A DNA stretch of 22,743 bases from Bacteroidota bacterium (GTDB lineage: Bacteria; Bacteroidota; Bacteroidia; CAMBQF01). The stretch covers positions 1-22,743 of the forward strand of contig JAIXUZ010000313.1 in NCBI GenBank assembly GCA_027483285.1, read 5' to 3'. This document shows, piece after piece, positions 6,987-15,364 of the stretch (its first letter is position 1; each line of letters opens with the position of its first letter). The notes beneath the pieces are model-generated. The model was not told where the DNA came from. It did no database searches and saw nothing but the letters and a program-made list of their open reading frames with translations. The translations under genes were made by a program, and so were the position numbers.

Positions 6987-7106
6987 TTAAGCGCCTTGGC
7001 GTTGCTTAAACTTGGGGTTCTTTTTGTTAATAATATAAACGCGTCCTTTGCGTTTTACAATAACGCACTCGGCACTGCGTTTCTTAACCGATGTTTTTAC
7101 TTTCAT
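6987..7106 (-). CDS. rpmJ: 50S ribosomal protein L36 (bL36), zinc-free form
   Basis: Read directly from the sequence: ATG at 7106, TAA at 6987, 39 codons. The product starts MKVKTSVKKRSAECVIVKRK and ends INKKNPKFKQRQGA, the hallmark KxKQRQG ending of bL36. Only one cysteine remains, and the Cys4/Cys3-His zinc ribbon of the zinc-type protein is gone, so this is the C-minus form. It binds 23S rRNA at the base of the L7/L12 stalk region. The position between infA and rpsM is standard. Confidence 0.96.
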   Translation of the reverse strand: MKVKTSVKKRSAECVIVKRKGRVYIINKKNPKFKQRQGA

Positions 7107-7123
7107 TTCAGTTAACTTAATTA

Positions 7124-7342
7124 TTATTTATACCTGTAAACTATTCTTCCTTTTGTTAAATCATACGGCGACATTTCAATCCTTACTTTGTCTCCGGGTA
7201 ATATTTTAATATAATGCATCCTCATTTTGCCGGATATATGCGAGATGATTATATGACCGTTCTCTAACTCTACTCTAAACATAGCGTTAGATAGGGCTTC
7301 TATAATTGTCCCGTCCTGCTCTATTGACGATTGTTTTGCCAT
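7124..7342 (-). CDS. infA: Translation initiation factor IF-1
   Basis: Single OB-fold protein that binds the 30S A site during initiation and supports IF-2 and IF-3. The 72-residue length is the family standard. The sequence matches closely: MAKQSSIEQDGTIIEALSNA, FRVELENGHIIISHISGKMR, GDKVRIEMSPYDLTKGRIVYRYK. Its ATG overlaps the stop codon of map by one base (TAATG), which implies translational coupling with methionine aminopeptidase. Confidence 0.98.
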   Translation of the reverse strand: MAKQSSIEQDGTIIEALSNAMFRVELENGHIIISHISGKMRMHYIKILPGDKVRIEMSPYDLTKGRIVYRYK

Positions 7343-8127
7343 TAACTGTTTATATACTTTATTATATCTTCTAATCCGTCAAACGACGATAAAATTTCAA
7401 CACCGTTCTTTGTTATAGCTACTGAATGTTCGTAGTGGGCCGATGGTAAATTATCTGCCGTCCGTATCGTCCATCCATCTTCTTCTGTTACTACCTTCGC
7501 CTTGCCCATGTTTATCATCGGCTCTATGGCTATTGTCATACCAGCTTTTAGTCCCGGGCCACTGCCGCGTTTTCCAAAGTTTGGTACTTCAGGTTTTTCA
7601 TGTAAGCTTCGTCCAAGGCCATGGCCTACCAACTCTCTTACAACAGAATAACCGTTGCTTTCGGCATGGTGTTGCACAGCAAACGATATATCGCCTACCC
7701 TGTTGCCCGGTTTTACCATTTCAATGCCTTTAAACAAGCATTCATAAGTAACCCTAAGCAATTTGCGCACATCAGCTTTAATCTCTCCTACCGGAAAAGT
7801 AAAGGCTGAGTCACCATAAAAACCGTTTTTATACACACCGCAGTCTACCGATATAACATCACCCTCTTTCAAAGGAGTGTTACTTGGCAGGCCGTGCACT
7901 ACTTGTTGGTTTATAGAAACTAACAAGGTGCTAGGGCAACCGTACAGGCCTTTAAATCCCGGTACAGCATCGCCGTGGCTGCGTATAAAATCTTCAGCTA
8001 TCTTATCAAGCTCGTTTCCGGTTATACCGGCCTTAATAAGCGGAGCCAAAGTGGCTAAGGTTTTACCAACAAGTAAAGAACTTTCTCTTATTAACTCTAC
8101 CTCTTCAGGCGTTTTAATAACTACCAT
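7342..8127 (-). CDS. map: Methionine aminopeptidase, type I
   Basis: Removes the initiator methionine from nascent proteins at the ribosome exit. The 261-residue single-domain enzyme has the full pita-bread metal site: Asp95 (VISVDCG), Asp106 (FYGDSAF), His169 (VGHGLG), Glu202 (AIEPMI) and Glu233 (YEHSVA), plus the substrate histidines His78 (VVHGLP) and His176 (SLHEKP). No N-terminal zinc finger or proline-rich extension is present, so it is the short type Ia. It lies seven bases after secY and overlaps infA by one base. Confidence 0.97.
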   Translation of the reverse strand: MVVIKTPEEVELIRESSLLVGKTLATLAPLIKAGITGNELDKIAEDFIRSHGDAVPGFKGLYGCPSTLLVSINQQVVHGLPSNTPLKEGDVISVDCGVYKNGFYGDSAFTFPVGEIKADVRKLLRVTYECLFKGIEMVKPGNRVGDISFAVQHHAESNGYSVVRELVGHGLGRSLHEKPEVPNFGKRGSGPGLKAGMTIAIEPMINMGKAKVVTEEDGWTIRTADNLPSAHYEHSVAITKNGVEILSSFDGLEDIIKYINS

Positions 8128-8134
8128 GTAGCTA

Positions 8135-9487
8135 CTATTGTTGAGCCATGCTAACAGGAGAGTTAGTCGTGCGGCCTTTAATACGCCCAGACTTCATCAA
8201 CCCATCATAATGACGCATTAATAAATAGCTTTCAATTTGTTGTAATGTATCTAATACCACACCTACTAAAATCAATAATGATGTGCCACCAAAAAACTGG
8301 GCAAAACCACTGTTAACACCGGCCAACTGTGCCAGCGATGGCAATATGGCCACAAACGCTAAGAACAATGCACCCGGTAGGGTAATACGAGACATAACGG
8401 CATCTATAAACTCAGCAGTTTTTTTACCTGGCTTAATACCCGGAACAAAACCACCATTTTTCTTCATGTCCTCAGCCATTTGATTAGGGTTAATCATAAT
8501 AGCCGTGTAGAAGTAAGTAAATACTAAAATTAGGAATGCTAAAAAGAAGTTGTGCCAAAAGCCTGTGTTATCAGATATTGCTGCTGCAACACCGCTAATA
8601 GAGGCAGACTCTACTTGTGCATAACCAATAATGTAAACCGGTATAAGAATAATTGCCTGGGCAAAAATGATAGGCATTACACCTACAGCATTAACTTTTA
8701 GCGGAATGTAGTTACGGTTGCCACCATATTGTTTGTTACCAATAATTTTTTTGGCAAACTGCACCGGTATGCGGCGTGTACCTTGTACAAGCAATATAAC
8801 AGTAACAATAATCAACAACAGGATAACCATCTCTAATAAGAATACCACAAGGCCACCACCCGCATCGTTTAAGCGGCTGTACAGTTCTTGCATTAAAGCA
8901 CCCGGTAGGCGAGATATAATACCAATCATAATGATTAGCGATATACCGTTACCCAACCCGCGGTCGGTAATCTTTTCGCCCAACCACATTACAAACATGG
9001 TACCGGCTACTAGTATAATGGTTGATGAAACCCAGAAGAATGAGCTATCTGGCAGCGCGCCCGGAGCCAACTGGTTTGCACCGGCTAAATAGCCAGGGGC
9101 TTGCAGTGCTGTTACAGCTACAGTTAAGTAACGTGTAATCTGGTTCATGCGCTTGCGGCCGCTCTCGCCCTCTTTTTGTAGTTTTTGAAAATATGGCACC
9201 GCCATACCCAAAAGTTGAACAATGATAGAGGCCGTGATGTAAGGCATAATGCCTAAGGCAAAAATGGATGCATTGTGAAAGGCACCGCCTGAAAACACGT
9301 CTATTAAACCTAAGATACCTTCTGAGGCTTGAGACGAGAATTTTTCCAGTTTATCGGTGTCAACGCCTGGTAGCACCACGTACGAACCTAGACGGTAAAT
9401 TAATACCAGGCCCAGGGTAGTAAGGATGCGCTGACGTAGCTCATCAATCTTCCAAATATTTTGTATGGTTTGTATGAATTGCTTCAT
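8135..9487 (-). CDS. secY: Preprotein translocase subunit SecY
   Basis: Channel-forming subunit of the SecYEG translocon in the inner membrane. The 450-residue product shows about ten hydrophobic segments, the SecY signature around GIMPYITASIIVQLL, the cytosolic loop KEGESGRKRMNQITRYLT, and the loop with FVPGIKPGKKTAEFID between the later helices. Its ATG overlaps the rplO stop (TAATG), the same coupling as map-infA. The place after rplO is conserved in spc operons. Confidence 0.98.
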   Translation of the reverse strand: MKQFIQTIQNIWKIDELRQRILTTLGLVLIYRLGSYVVLPGVDTDKLEKFSSQASEGILGLIDVFSGGAFHNASIFALGIMPYITASIIVQLLGMAVPYFQKLQKEGESGRKRMNQITRYLTVAVTALQAPGYLAGANQLAPGALPDSSFFWVSSTIILVAGTMFVMWLGEKITDRGLGNGISLIIMIGIISRLPGALMQELYSRLNDAGGGLVVFLLEMVILLLIIVTVILLVQGTRRIPVQFAKKIIGNKQYGGNRNYIPLKVNAVGVMPIIFAQAIILIPVYIIGYAQVESASISGVAAAISDNTGFWHNFFLAFLILVFTYFYTAIMINPNQMAEDMKKNGGFVPGIKPGKKTAEFIDAVMSRITLPGALFLAFVAILPSLAQLAGVNSGFAQFFGGTSLLILVGVVLDTLQQIESYLLMRHYDGLMKSGRIKGRTTNSPVSMAQQ

Positions 9488-9939
9488 TACTTCTTAACAA
9501 TTGTAGCGTTACCGCCTTTTGCTTCTATAGCTGCTTTAGCTGTTTTTGTAAACCCGTTTGCTGTTACTTCTAGTTTGGCGGTTAGCTCACCACGGCCCAT
9601 TATTTTAATAAGGTCGTTTTTAGATGCTAAGCCATTTGCCACTAAAGCTGCATTATCAATTGCAGTTAAGCCTTTAGTTTCTGATAAACGTTGAAGTACA
9701 TCAAGGTTAATACCGCGGTATTCTACACGGTTAATGTTTTTAAAGCCAAACTTAGGCACACGGCGTTGTAGTGGCATCTGTCCACCCTCAAAACCTACTT
9801 TGGCCGAGTAGCCAGAGCGAGATTTCGCACCTTTGTGTCCCCTGCGGGCTGTACCACCACCTCCTGAACCTTGTCCGCGGCCCTGGCGTTGTTTGGTAAA
9901 TGTTGAACCTTCTGCAGGTTTTAAATTACTTAAATTCAT
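9487..9939 (-). CDS. rplO: 50S ribosomal protein L15 (uL15)
   Basis: Late-assembly 50S protein whose extended N-terminal arm threads into 23S rRNA. The 150-residue product starts MNLSNLKPAEGSTFTKQR, followed by the Gly/Arg-rich arm (GRGQGSGGGGTARRGHKGAK, about residues 20-39), then FEGGQMPLQRRVPKFGFKN and a C-terminal domain. It begins 10 bases after the rpmD stop and overlaps secY by one base. Confidence 0.98.
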   Translation of the reverse strand: MNLSNLKPAEGSTFTKQRQGRGQGSGGGGTARRGHKGAKSRSGYSAKVGFEGGQMPLQRRVPKFGFKNINRVEYRGINLDVLQRLSETKGLTAIDNAALVANGLASKNDLIKIMGRGELTAKLEVTANGFTKTAKAAIEAKGGNATIVKK

Positions 9940-9949
9940 CGCTCTATCG

Positions 9950-10129
9950 TTAAATATTTTCTACTGTAACTAAGTGACTTACTTTCCTTATCATACCCAA
10001 AATTTGAGGGGTAGCTTCGTGTTCAACCGTATGGTTCATTTTACGAAGGCCTAAGGCTACCAACGTACGCTTTTGGTCTGCCGGGCGGTCAATACCGCTC
10101 TTTACCTGTTTAACTTTAACTTTTGCCAT
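9950..10129 (-). CDS. rpmD: 50S ribosomal protein L30 (uL30)
   Basis: Read directly from the sequence: ATG at 10129, TAA at 9950, 59 residues. The product begins MAKVKVKQVKSGIDRPADQK, contains TLVALGLRKMNHTVEHE and ends ILGMIRKVSHLVTVENI. This is the normal short bacterial uL30 with the conserved VKSGI and LGLRKMNHTVE motifs. It sits between rpsE (11-bp gap) and rplO, its usual place. Confidence 0.96.
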   Translation of the reverse strand: MAKVKVKQVKSGIDRPADQKRTLVALGLRKMNHTVEHEATPQILGMIRKVSHLVTVENI

Positions 10130-10140
10130 TGTCTTATATA

Positions 10141-10659
10141 TTAACCGTTAAACACTTGATCTAATGTAAGGCCACGCTGGTGTGCTATTGTAGCAGGGTC
10201 GCGTAGCTGAGATAGCGCGTCTAAGGTAGCTTTTACCACGTTGTGTGGGTTTGATGATCCTTTAGATTTTGCTAACACGTCGGTAATACCAACGCTCTCT
10301 AATACTGCACGCATTGCACCACCGGCAATTACGCCTGTACCGTGCGATGCTGGCTTTAAGTAAACCAATGCACCACCAAACTTGCCTATTTGGGCGTGTG
10401 GTATAGTGCCGCGCATAATAGGCACTTTAATAAGGTTTTTCTTAGCATCGTCTATACCTTTAGTAATAGCATCAGTTACCTCTTTTGCTTTACCTAAGCC
10501 ATGACCTACTACACCGTGCTCGTTACCCACAACCACAATGGCTGAGAAGGTAAAGGCGCGACCACCTTTTGTTACTTTCGTAACACGGTTTACGTTCACC
10601 AAACGGTCTTTCAGTTCAATGTCGGTAGACTTTACTCTTTTTATATTTTCAGTTGCCAT
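10141..10659 (-). CDS. rpsE: 30S ribosomal protein S5 (uS5)
   Basis: Protein near the mRNA entry channel of the 30S subunit, with a role in accuracy of decoding. The 172-residue product has the N-terminal double-stranded-RNA-binding-like fold (RLVNVNRVTKVTKGGRAFTF, GNEHGVVGHGLGKAKEVTDA) and the C-terminal domain (HGTGVIAGGAMRAVLESVGI, KSKGSSNPHNVVKATLDAL). Length and motifs are typical. Confidence 0.98.
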   Translation of the reverse strand: MATENIKRVKSTDIELKDRLVNVNRVTKVTKGGRAFTFSAIVVVGNEHGVVGHGLGKAKEVTDAITKGIDDAKKNLIKVPIMRGTIPHAQIGKFGGALVYLKPASHGTGVIAGGAMRAVLESVGITDVLAKSKGSSNPHNVVKATLDALSQLRDPATIAHQRGLTLDQVFNG

Positions 10660-10678
10660 AATTCTCTTATTCTCAGTA

Positions 10679-11026
10679 TTAGAATTTTAAACCGCCTTCG
10701 CGTGCGCCGTCGGCTAATGATTTAACACGTCCGTGGTAAAGGTAACCGCCACGGTCAAATTTTACCTCTGTTATACCTGCAGCTTGTGCTTTGGCAGCTA
10801 TTGCTTTGCCTACTAATGCAGCCAATTCAATTTTAGTGCCTGTTTGCTCACCCTCTGCCGATGATGCTGAAGCTAATGTTACTCCTTTGCTATCATCAAT
10901 TAACTGGGCGTAAATAGCTTTATTGCTGCGGTATACCGATAGGCGTGGGCACTCTGGAGTACCTGATACAACCTTGCGGATACGCATCTTAATGCGGTTT
11001 CTGCGGAATTCTTTAGTAATTGCCAT
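10679..11026 (-). CDS. rplR: 50S ribosomal protein L18 (uL18)
   Basis: Binds 5S rRNA with L5 in the central protuberance. The 115-residue product starts MAITKEFRRNRIKMRIRKVV, has PRLSVYRSNKAIYAQLIDD and ends FDRGGYLYHGRVKSLADGAREGGLKF, the conserved C-terminal signature. It is slightly shorter than the typical 117-120 residues but complete. Confidence 0.97.
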   Translation of the reverse strand: MAITKEFRRNRIKMRIRKVVSGTPECPRLSVYRSNKAIYAQLIDDSKGVTLASASSAEGEQTGTKIELAALVGKAIAAKAQAAGITEVKFDRGGYLYHGRVKSLADGAREGGLKF

Positions 11027-11032
11027 GACTTA

Positions 11033-11593
11033 TTATTTTTTACCGGCTGACTTACCAGCTTTTCTACGTAATACTTCGCCCACAAATTTAATACCCTTGC
11101 CTTTGTATGGTTCAGGTTTACGTAGTGAACGTATTTTAGCGGCCACCTGGCCTATTAATTGCTTATCGTGCGATGTTAGGGTAATAATTGGGTTTTTACC
11201 ACGCTCTGTTTTAGTTGCAACACCTATTTGGCTTGGTAGCTCAAATACAATGTTGTGAGAGTAGCCCAGTGTTAACTCAAGCATATTGCCTGTGTTCGCA
11301 GCACGGTAACCTACACCTACTAATTCCTGCTCAATAGTATATCCTTTAGATACGCCTATAATCATATTGTTAAGCAAAGAGCGGTATAAACCGTGCATAG
11401 CGCGGCTTTGTTTCTCTTCGTTAGCGCGCTCCAGCACAATCTCGCCATTTTCAGCAGTTTTAATGCTGATAAGTGGGTTAACCTCTTGCTTCAACTCGCC
11501 AAGTTTGCCCTTTACAGTAACCACATTGTCGGCGCTAACTTCTAAAGTTACACCGGCTGGAAGGGCTATTGGTAATTTACCTATACGTGACAT
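11033..11593 (-). CDS. rplF: 50S ribosomal protein L6 (uL6)
   Basis: Binds 23S rRNA next to the sarcin-ricin loop and supports factor binding. I chose the ATG at 11593 (MSRIGKLPIALPAGV, 186 residues), which matches the family start. A non-ATG start at 11629 would overlap rpsH and add an unrelated 12-residue leader. Two L6 domains are visible; the second carries ELTLGYSHNIVFELP and the C-terminal signature RKPEPYKGKGIKFVGEVLRR. The start is preceded by purine-rich GAAGAGAAAGAA. Confidence 0.97.
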   Translation of the reverse strand: MSRIGKLPIALPAGVTLEVSADNVVTVKGKLGELKQEVNPLISIKTAENGEIVLERANEEKQSRAMHGLYRSLLNNMIIGVSKGYTIEQELVGVGYRAANTGNMLELTLGYSHNIVFELPSQIGVATKTERGKNPIITLTSHDKQLIGQVAAKIRSLRKPEPYKGKGIKFVGEVLRRKAGKSAGKK

Positions 11594-11613
11594 TTCTTTC
11601 TCTTCTTTATCGA

Positions 11614-12012
11614 TTAATAAACGTAGCAAAGTACTTCGCCACCTACATTTAAGTTACGGGCCTCTTTATCTGTCATAACACCTTTAGATGTAGACAAAAC
11701 AGCAATGCCCAAGCCGTTAAGTACGCGTGGTAGCTCTGCAGCACCTTTGTACTTACGTAAACCTGGTTTACTAATACGTTCTAGGGTTTGTATGGCAGGT
11801 AGTTTTGTTACGCTGTCATATTTCAAAGCAATCTTAATGCTTGATTTTGGGCCGTTCTCCTCAAACTTGTAGTTTAAGATGTAGCCTTTCTCAAAAAGGA
11901 TTTTAGTAATCGCTTTTTTAAGGTTTGATGATGGAATCTCAACCATACGGTGGCGCGCCATAACGGCGTTACGCACTCGTGTTAGATAATCTGCTATCGG
12001 ATCAGTATACAT
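11614..12012 (-). CDS. rpsH: 30S ribosomal protein S8 (uS8)
   Basis: Primary binder of helix 21 of 16S rRNA. The 132-residue product begins MYTDPIADYLTRVRNAVMA and ends with the conserved GLGIAVLSTSKGVMTDKEAR...GGEVLCYVY. In E. coli, S8 also represses the spc operon by binding its mRNA near rplE; nothing in this window clearly shows that structure. Confidence 0.98.
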   Translation of the reverse strand: MYTDPIADYLTRVRNAVMARHRMVEIPSSNLKKAITKILFEKGYILNYKFEENGPKSSIKIALKYDSVTKLPAIQTLERISKPGLRKYKGAAELPRVLNGLGIAVLSTSKGVMTDKEARNLNVGGEVLCYVY

Positions 12013-12058
12013 TTTCTGTACTTAATTCGTTGTTTGTATATAATATTTAAAATTTTAA

Positions 12059-12328
12059 TTACCAGCTGCTCTTGGTTACCCCCGGTATCTTGCCATCCAA
12101 AGCCATTTCGCGGAAGGTGATACGAGACAAACCAAACTGGCGCATATAACCACGTGGGCGGCCTGTTAGTTTGCAACGGTTACGCATGCGTATTGGCGAT
12201 GAGTTGCGAGGTAGTTTCTGCAAACCTTCCTGGTCGTTAGCCTCTTTTAAAGCTTTACGTTTCTCAGCATATTTGGCCGTCATTCTTGCGCGTTTTACTT
12301 CGCGGGCCTTCATTGATTCTTTTGCCAT
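12059..12328 (-). CDS. rpsN: 30S ribosomal protein S14 (uS14), zinc-free form
   Basis: Head protein of the 30S subunit. The 89-residue length and the single cysteine (RMRNRCKLTGRPRGYMRQFG) mark the long, zinc-independent type rather than the about 61-residue CxxC zinc type. The C-terminal ITFREMALDGKIPGVTKSSW is the family signature. Flanked by rplE (13-bp gap) and rpsH as usual. Confidence 0.98.
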   Translation of the reverse strand: MAKESMKAREVKRARMTAKYAEKRKALKEANDQEGLQKLPRNSSPIRMRNRCKLTGRPRGYMRQFGLSRITFREMALDGKIPGVTKSSW

Positions 12329-12341
12329 CTTTCTTTTCTAA

Positions 12342-12887
12342 TTATTTTTTGAAAGGCATTCCAAATTCTTTTAACAAAGCAAATGCTTCTTTATCGTCTT
12401 TTGCTGATGTAACAAAGGTGATGTCCATACCTAAAATTTTAGGCACTTTATCAATATCAATCTCCGGGAAGATGATTTGCTCTGTGATACCAAGGGTGTA
12501 GTTACCATTGCCATCAAAGCCTTTGTTGTTAACACCACGGAAGTCGCGGATACGTGGCAGGGCAATAGCAATTAACCTGTCTAAAAATTCGTACATCTTA
12601 TCTCCACGTAGAGTTACACGGGCGCCAATTGGCACACCTTTACGTAACTTAAAGTTAGAGATATCTTTACGAGATTTTGTTGGTACAGGCTTTTGGCCTG
12701 TAATCAAGGTTAACTCAGCTAGCGCTGCATCAACAATCTTCTTGTCGGTTACGGCTATGCCTAAACCCTGGTTAAGACAAATTTTCTCAAGTTTAGGAAC
12801 TTGCATAGAGCTTTTATAACCAAACTCTTTTTGCAGGGCCGGAACTACTTCGTCTTTGTATTTTGCTTTTAAACGTGGTGCGTACAT
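12342..12887 (-). CDS. rplE: 50S ribosomal protein L5 (uL5)
   Basis: Binds 5S rRNA and the P-site tRNA elbow in the central protuberance. The 181-residue product has MYAPRLKAKYKDEVVPALQK, the signature KLEKICLNQGLG, the KPVPTKSRKDISNFKLRKG loop, and the C-terminal GMDITFVTSAKDDKEAFALL. The ATG lies only two bases after the rplX stop, suggesting translational coupling. Confidence 0.98.
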   Translation of the reverse strand: MYAPRLKAKYKDEVVPALQKEFGYKSSMQVPKLEKICLNQGLGIAVTDKKIVDAALAELTLITGQKPVPTKSRKDISNFKLRKGVPIGARVTLRGDKMYEFLDRLIAIALPRIRDFRGVNNKGFDGNGNYTLGITEQIIFPEIDIDKVPKILGMDITFVTSAKDDKEAFALLKEFGMPFKK

Positions 12888-12889
12888 GG

Positions 12890-13222
12890 TTATTTAATTA
12901 TCTCACCTGAACTTTTACTTCCTTTTGCAAAGCGTACTGTTTTTCCGCTTTTATCTTTTTTGCGTCCTACACGGGTAGGTATATTGTTTTTCGGGTCTAG
13001 TGGCAACAGGTTTGATAAATGTATCGATGCCTCTTGCTTTACTATGCCGCCATTAGGGTTTTTAGCGTTTGGTTTAGCGTGTTTGCTAACCATGTTCACA
13101 CCCTCAACAATAGCGCGGTTCTTTTCAACGATTATCTCAAGCACCTTACCTTGCTGACCTTTAGAGTCGCCAGAAATAACTGCTACGGTATCGCCTTTTT
13201 TAATATGTAACTTAGTTGCCAT
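12890..13222 (-). CDS. rplX: 50S ribosomal protein L24 (uL24)
   Basis: Assembly initiator that binds the 5' region of 23S rRNA and lies near the tunnel exit. It has a KOW motif at about residues 7-33 (KKGDTVAVISGDSKGQQGKV). I chose the ATG at 13222 (MATKLHIKKGD, 110 residues). The reading that starts at 13234 uses TTG and adds four residues not typical of the family. The C-terminal VGRKKDKSGKTVRFAKGS is conserved. Confidence 0.96.
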   Translation of the reverse strand: MATKLHIKKGDTVAVISGDSKGQQGKVLEIIVEKNRAIVEGVNMVSKHAKPNAKNPNGGIVKQEASIHLSNLLPLDPKNNIPTRVGRKKDKSGKTVRFAKGSKSSGEIIK

Positions 13223-13242
13223 TTTCTTTATCAATTACTGTA

Positions 13243-13611
13243 TTATAGTACTTCAGGGGCTAATGATACAATTTTGGTAAATTGTGTTTCCCTTAACTCA
13301 CGGGCCACAGGTCCAAAAATACGTGTGCCGCGTAACTCTTCAGATGCGTTTAACAATACGCAAGCGTTATCGTCAAAGCGAATGTAAGAACCGTCAGCAC
13401 GACGAGATTCTTTTTTAGTGCGCACAATAACTGCCTTAGTTACCTGGCCTTTTTTAATGTTGCCTGATGGTAAGGCATGCTTTACGGTAACAATTATCTT
13501 ATCGCCTATACGTGCGTAGCGCTTTTTGGTACCACCCAGTACGCGTATAACTAGTACTTCTTTTGCACCGCTGTTATCTGCTACTGTTAATCTTGACTCC
13601 TGTTGTATCAT
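13243..13611 (-). CDS. rplN: 50S ribosomal protein L14 (uL14)
   Basis: Forms intersubunit bridges with 16S rRNA and is the binding site of the silencing factor RsfS in many bacteria. The 122-residue length is standard. MIQQESRLTVADNSGAKEVL, RIGDKIIVTVKHALP, RADGSYIRFDDNACVLLN and RGTRIFGPVARELRE are all family signatures. Confidence 0.99.
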   Translation of the reverse strand: MIQQESRLTVADNSGAKEVLVIRVLGGTKKRYARIGDKIIVTVKHALPSGNIKKGQVTKAVIVRTKKESRRADGSYIRFDDNACVLLNASEELRGTRIFGPVARELRETQFTKIVSLAPEVL

Positions 13612-13654
13612 CGCTCAATGAGTAATTTAAATACTGTATAATGCTTTTAAAACC

Positions 13655-13912
13655 TTATTTGGCACGTTCTACTATTTCTACCAACCTCCAGCATTTGTTT
13701 TTGCTGATAGGGCGGGTTTCCATAATGCGCACTGTATCGCCAATGTTGCATTCGTTTTTCTCGTCATGTGCCGAGAAGGTAGTGGTTTGCTTAACAAACT
13801 TACCATACATAGGGTGTTTTACTTTACGTTCTACAGCAACTGTAATGGTTTTATCCATTTTATTGCTTCTAACAACACCGGTACGCTCTTTTCTTAAATT
13901 CCTTTGTTCCAT
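13655..13912 (-). CDS. rpsQ: 30S ribosomal protein S17 (uS17)
   Basis: Primary 16S rRNA binder of the 30S body with an OB-fold. The 85-residue product has RKERTGVVRSNKMDKTITVA, VKHPMYGKFVKQTTTFSAHD and the GDTVRIMETRPISKNKCWRL signature. It lies 12 bases after rpmC, in standard order. Confidence 0.98.
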   Translation of the reverse strand: MEQRNLRKERTGVVRSNKMDKTITVAVERKVKHPMYGKFVKQTTTFSAHDEKNECNIGDTVRIMETRPISKNKCWRLVEIVERAK

Positions 13913-13924
13913 TTTTACTATTTA

Positions 13925-14128
13925 TTAGGCCTTAGTTTCGGCTAATTGGCGTTTACGCAATTCTGTTTCCAAGCGGGCAATCGCTTTGCGCGAGTTGCGA
14001 ATTGTCATTGGGTTTTCAACCGGAGACACGCCGTGGCTTAACTTTAAGCGGGTAAGCGTTTCGCGCTCGGTGGCTAATTTTTCTTTTACTTCAGCCAGGG
14101 TAAGGTCTTTTACAATTTCCTGTTTCAT
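13925..14128 (-). CDS. rpmC: 50S ribosomal protein L29 (uL29)
   Basis: Helical-hairpin protein at the exit tunnel, close to L23 and the docking site for nascent-chain factors. The 67-residue product has the L29 signature ENPMTIRNSRKAIARLETEL. Unusually for this window it is preceded by a strong AAGGAG eight bases before the ATG; that Shine-Dalgarno-like sequence is also the rplP codons for the terminal KGE. The gap to the rplP stop is two bases. Confidence 0.97.
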   Translation of the reverse strand: MKQEIVKDLTLAEVKEKLATERETLTRLKLSHGVSPVENPMTIRNSRKAIARLETELRKRQLAETKA

Positions 14129-14130
14129 TG

Positions 14131-14556
14131 TTATTCTCCTTTAACGTAGTCGCGGCGAACTACAAATTTTGTTGTAATAGGCAGTTTTTGAGCTGCAAGG
14201 CGCAATGCCTCTTTTGCTACTTCTTCGCTTACACCATCGGCCTCAAAAATCATTGCTCCTGGTTTAACAACTGCTACCCAATATTCTGGCGCTCCTTTAC
14301 CTTTACCCATACGTACCTCTGCAGGTTTTTTGGTAATTGGCTTGTCAGGGAATACGCGTATCCAAACCTGGCCTTCACGTTTCATAAAACGGTTTACCGC
14401 AATACGGGCTGCTTCAATTTGGCGGGCCGTAACCCAGGTGCCTTCTAGGGCTTTTATTCCGAAAGAACCAAAAGCTAGCTGATTTCCACGTTGGGCAATG
14501 CCCTTCATTTTCATTTTATGCTGCTTACGAAACTTCGTTTTCTTTGGCTGTAACAT
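14131..14556 (-). CDS. rplP: 50S ribosomal protein L16 (uL16)
   Basis: Late-assembling protein beside the peptidyl-transferase centre that positions the A-site tRNA. The 141-residue product has MLQPKKTKFRKQHKMKMKG, FGIKALEGTWVTARQIEAAR, the conserved loop KPAEVRMGKGKGAPEYWVA and the C-terminal RLAAQKLPITTKFVVR. Length and order are normal. Confidence 0.98.
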   Translation of the reverse strand: MLQPKKTKFRKQHKMKMKGIAQRGNQLAFGSFGIKALEGTWVTARQIEAARIAVNRFMKREGQVWIRVFPDKPITKKPAEVRMGKGKGAPEYWVAVVKPGAMIFEADGVSEEVAKEALRLAAQKLPITTKFVVRRDYVKGE

Positions 14557-14600
14557 TGTTACTTAATTTATACTTGTTGCTCTAAAAAAATCTTTACCAG

Positions 14601-15356
14601 TTATTTCTTTTTACCTCCGCGCATACGTGGACGTTGACGGTCATCTGCACCACGCTCATTGCCACGGTCGTTACCACCCGGGCGGCTGTTGCCACCGCTG
14701 TTTTGGCCTACTAGTGGAGATAAATCGCGTTTACCAAATATCTCGCCTTTGCAAATCCATACTTTTATGCCAATACGGCCGTAAGTAGTGTGGGCTTCTG
14801 CGTGAGAGTAATCAATATCAGCGCGGAATGTGTGTAATGGTGTACGTCCTTCTTTGTAAGTCTCAGTACGGGCCATCTCTGCACCGGCTAAACGGCCTGC
14901 ACTTGTAATCTTAATACCTTCTGCTCCCATACGCATTGCTGATGCAATAGACGTTTTAACAGCGCGGCGGAAAGATATACGGCCTTCAATTTGGCGGGCT
15001 ACACCGTCGGCTACCAATTTGGCATCCAACTCAGGGCGTTTAATCTCAAAAATGTTAATCTGAACTTCCTTTTTAGTAAGTTTCTTTAACTCTTCTTTAA
15101 GTTTATCAACCTCCTGGCCTCCTTTACCGATAATAATACCGGGGCGTGCGGTTTGTATAGTAACAGTTACAAGCTTTAGCGTACGCTCGATGATAATACG
15201 AGAGATGCTGGCTTTAGACAAACGGGTGCCTAAGTAGTTACGGATTTTGAAATCCTCAACCAACTTATCAGCGTAGTTTTTACCTCCGTACCAGTTTGAA
15301 TCCCAGCCGCGGATGATGCCTAAACGGTTACCTATAGGGTGTGCTTTTTGTCCCAT
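14601..15356 (-). CDS. rpsC: 30S ribosomal protein S3 (uS3) with Gly/Arg/Asn-rich tail
   Basis: Forms part of the mRNA entry channel and helicase activity of the 30S head. The 251-residue product starts MGQKAHPIGNRLGIIRGWDS. The KH domain carries the GKGG loop at 77-80, and the S3 C-terminal domain has GRISFRRAVKTS and WICKGEIFGKRD. Beyond about residue 212 is a tail rich in Gly, Arg, Asn and Asp that ends RPRMRGGKKK. The start is preceded by TAAGGA five bases before the ATG, one of the few Shine-Dalgarno-like sites here. Confidence 0.98.
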   Translation of the reverse strand: MGQKAHPIGNRLGIIRGWDSNWYGGKNYADKLVEDFKIRNYLGTRLSKASISRIIIERTLKLVTVTIQTARPGIIIGKGGQEVDKLKEELKKLTKKEVQINIFEIKRPELDAKLVADGVARQIEGRISFRRAVKTSIASAMRMGAEGIKITSAGRLAGAEMARTETYKEGRTPLHTFRADIDYSHAEAHTTYGRIGIKVWICKGEIFGKRDLSPLVGQNSGGNSRPGGNDRGNERGADDRQRPRMRGGKKK

Positions 15357-15364
15357 TATTATCC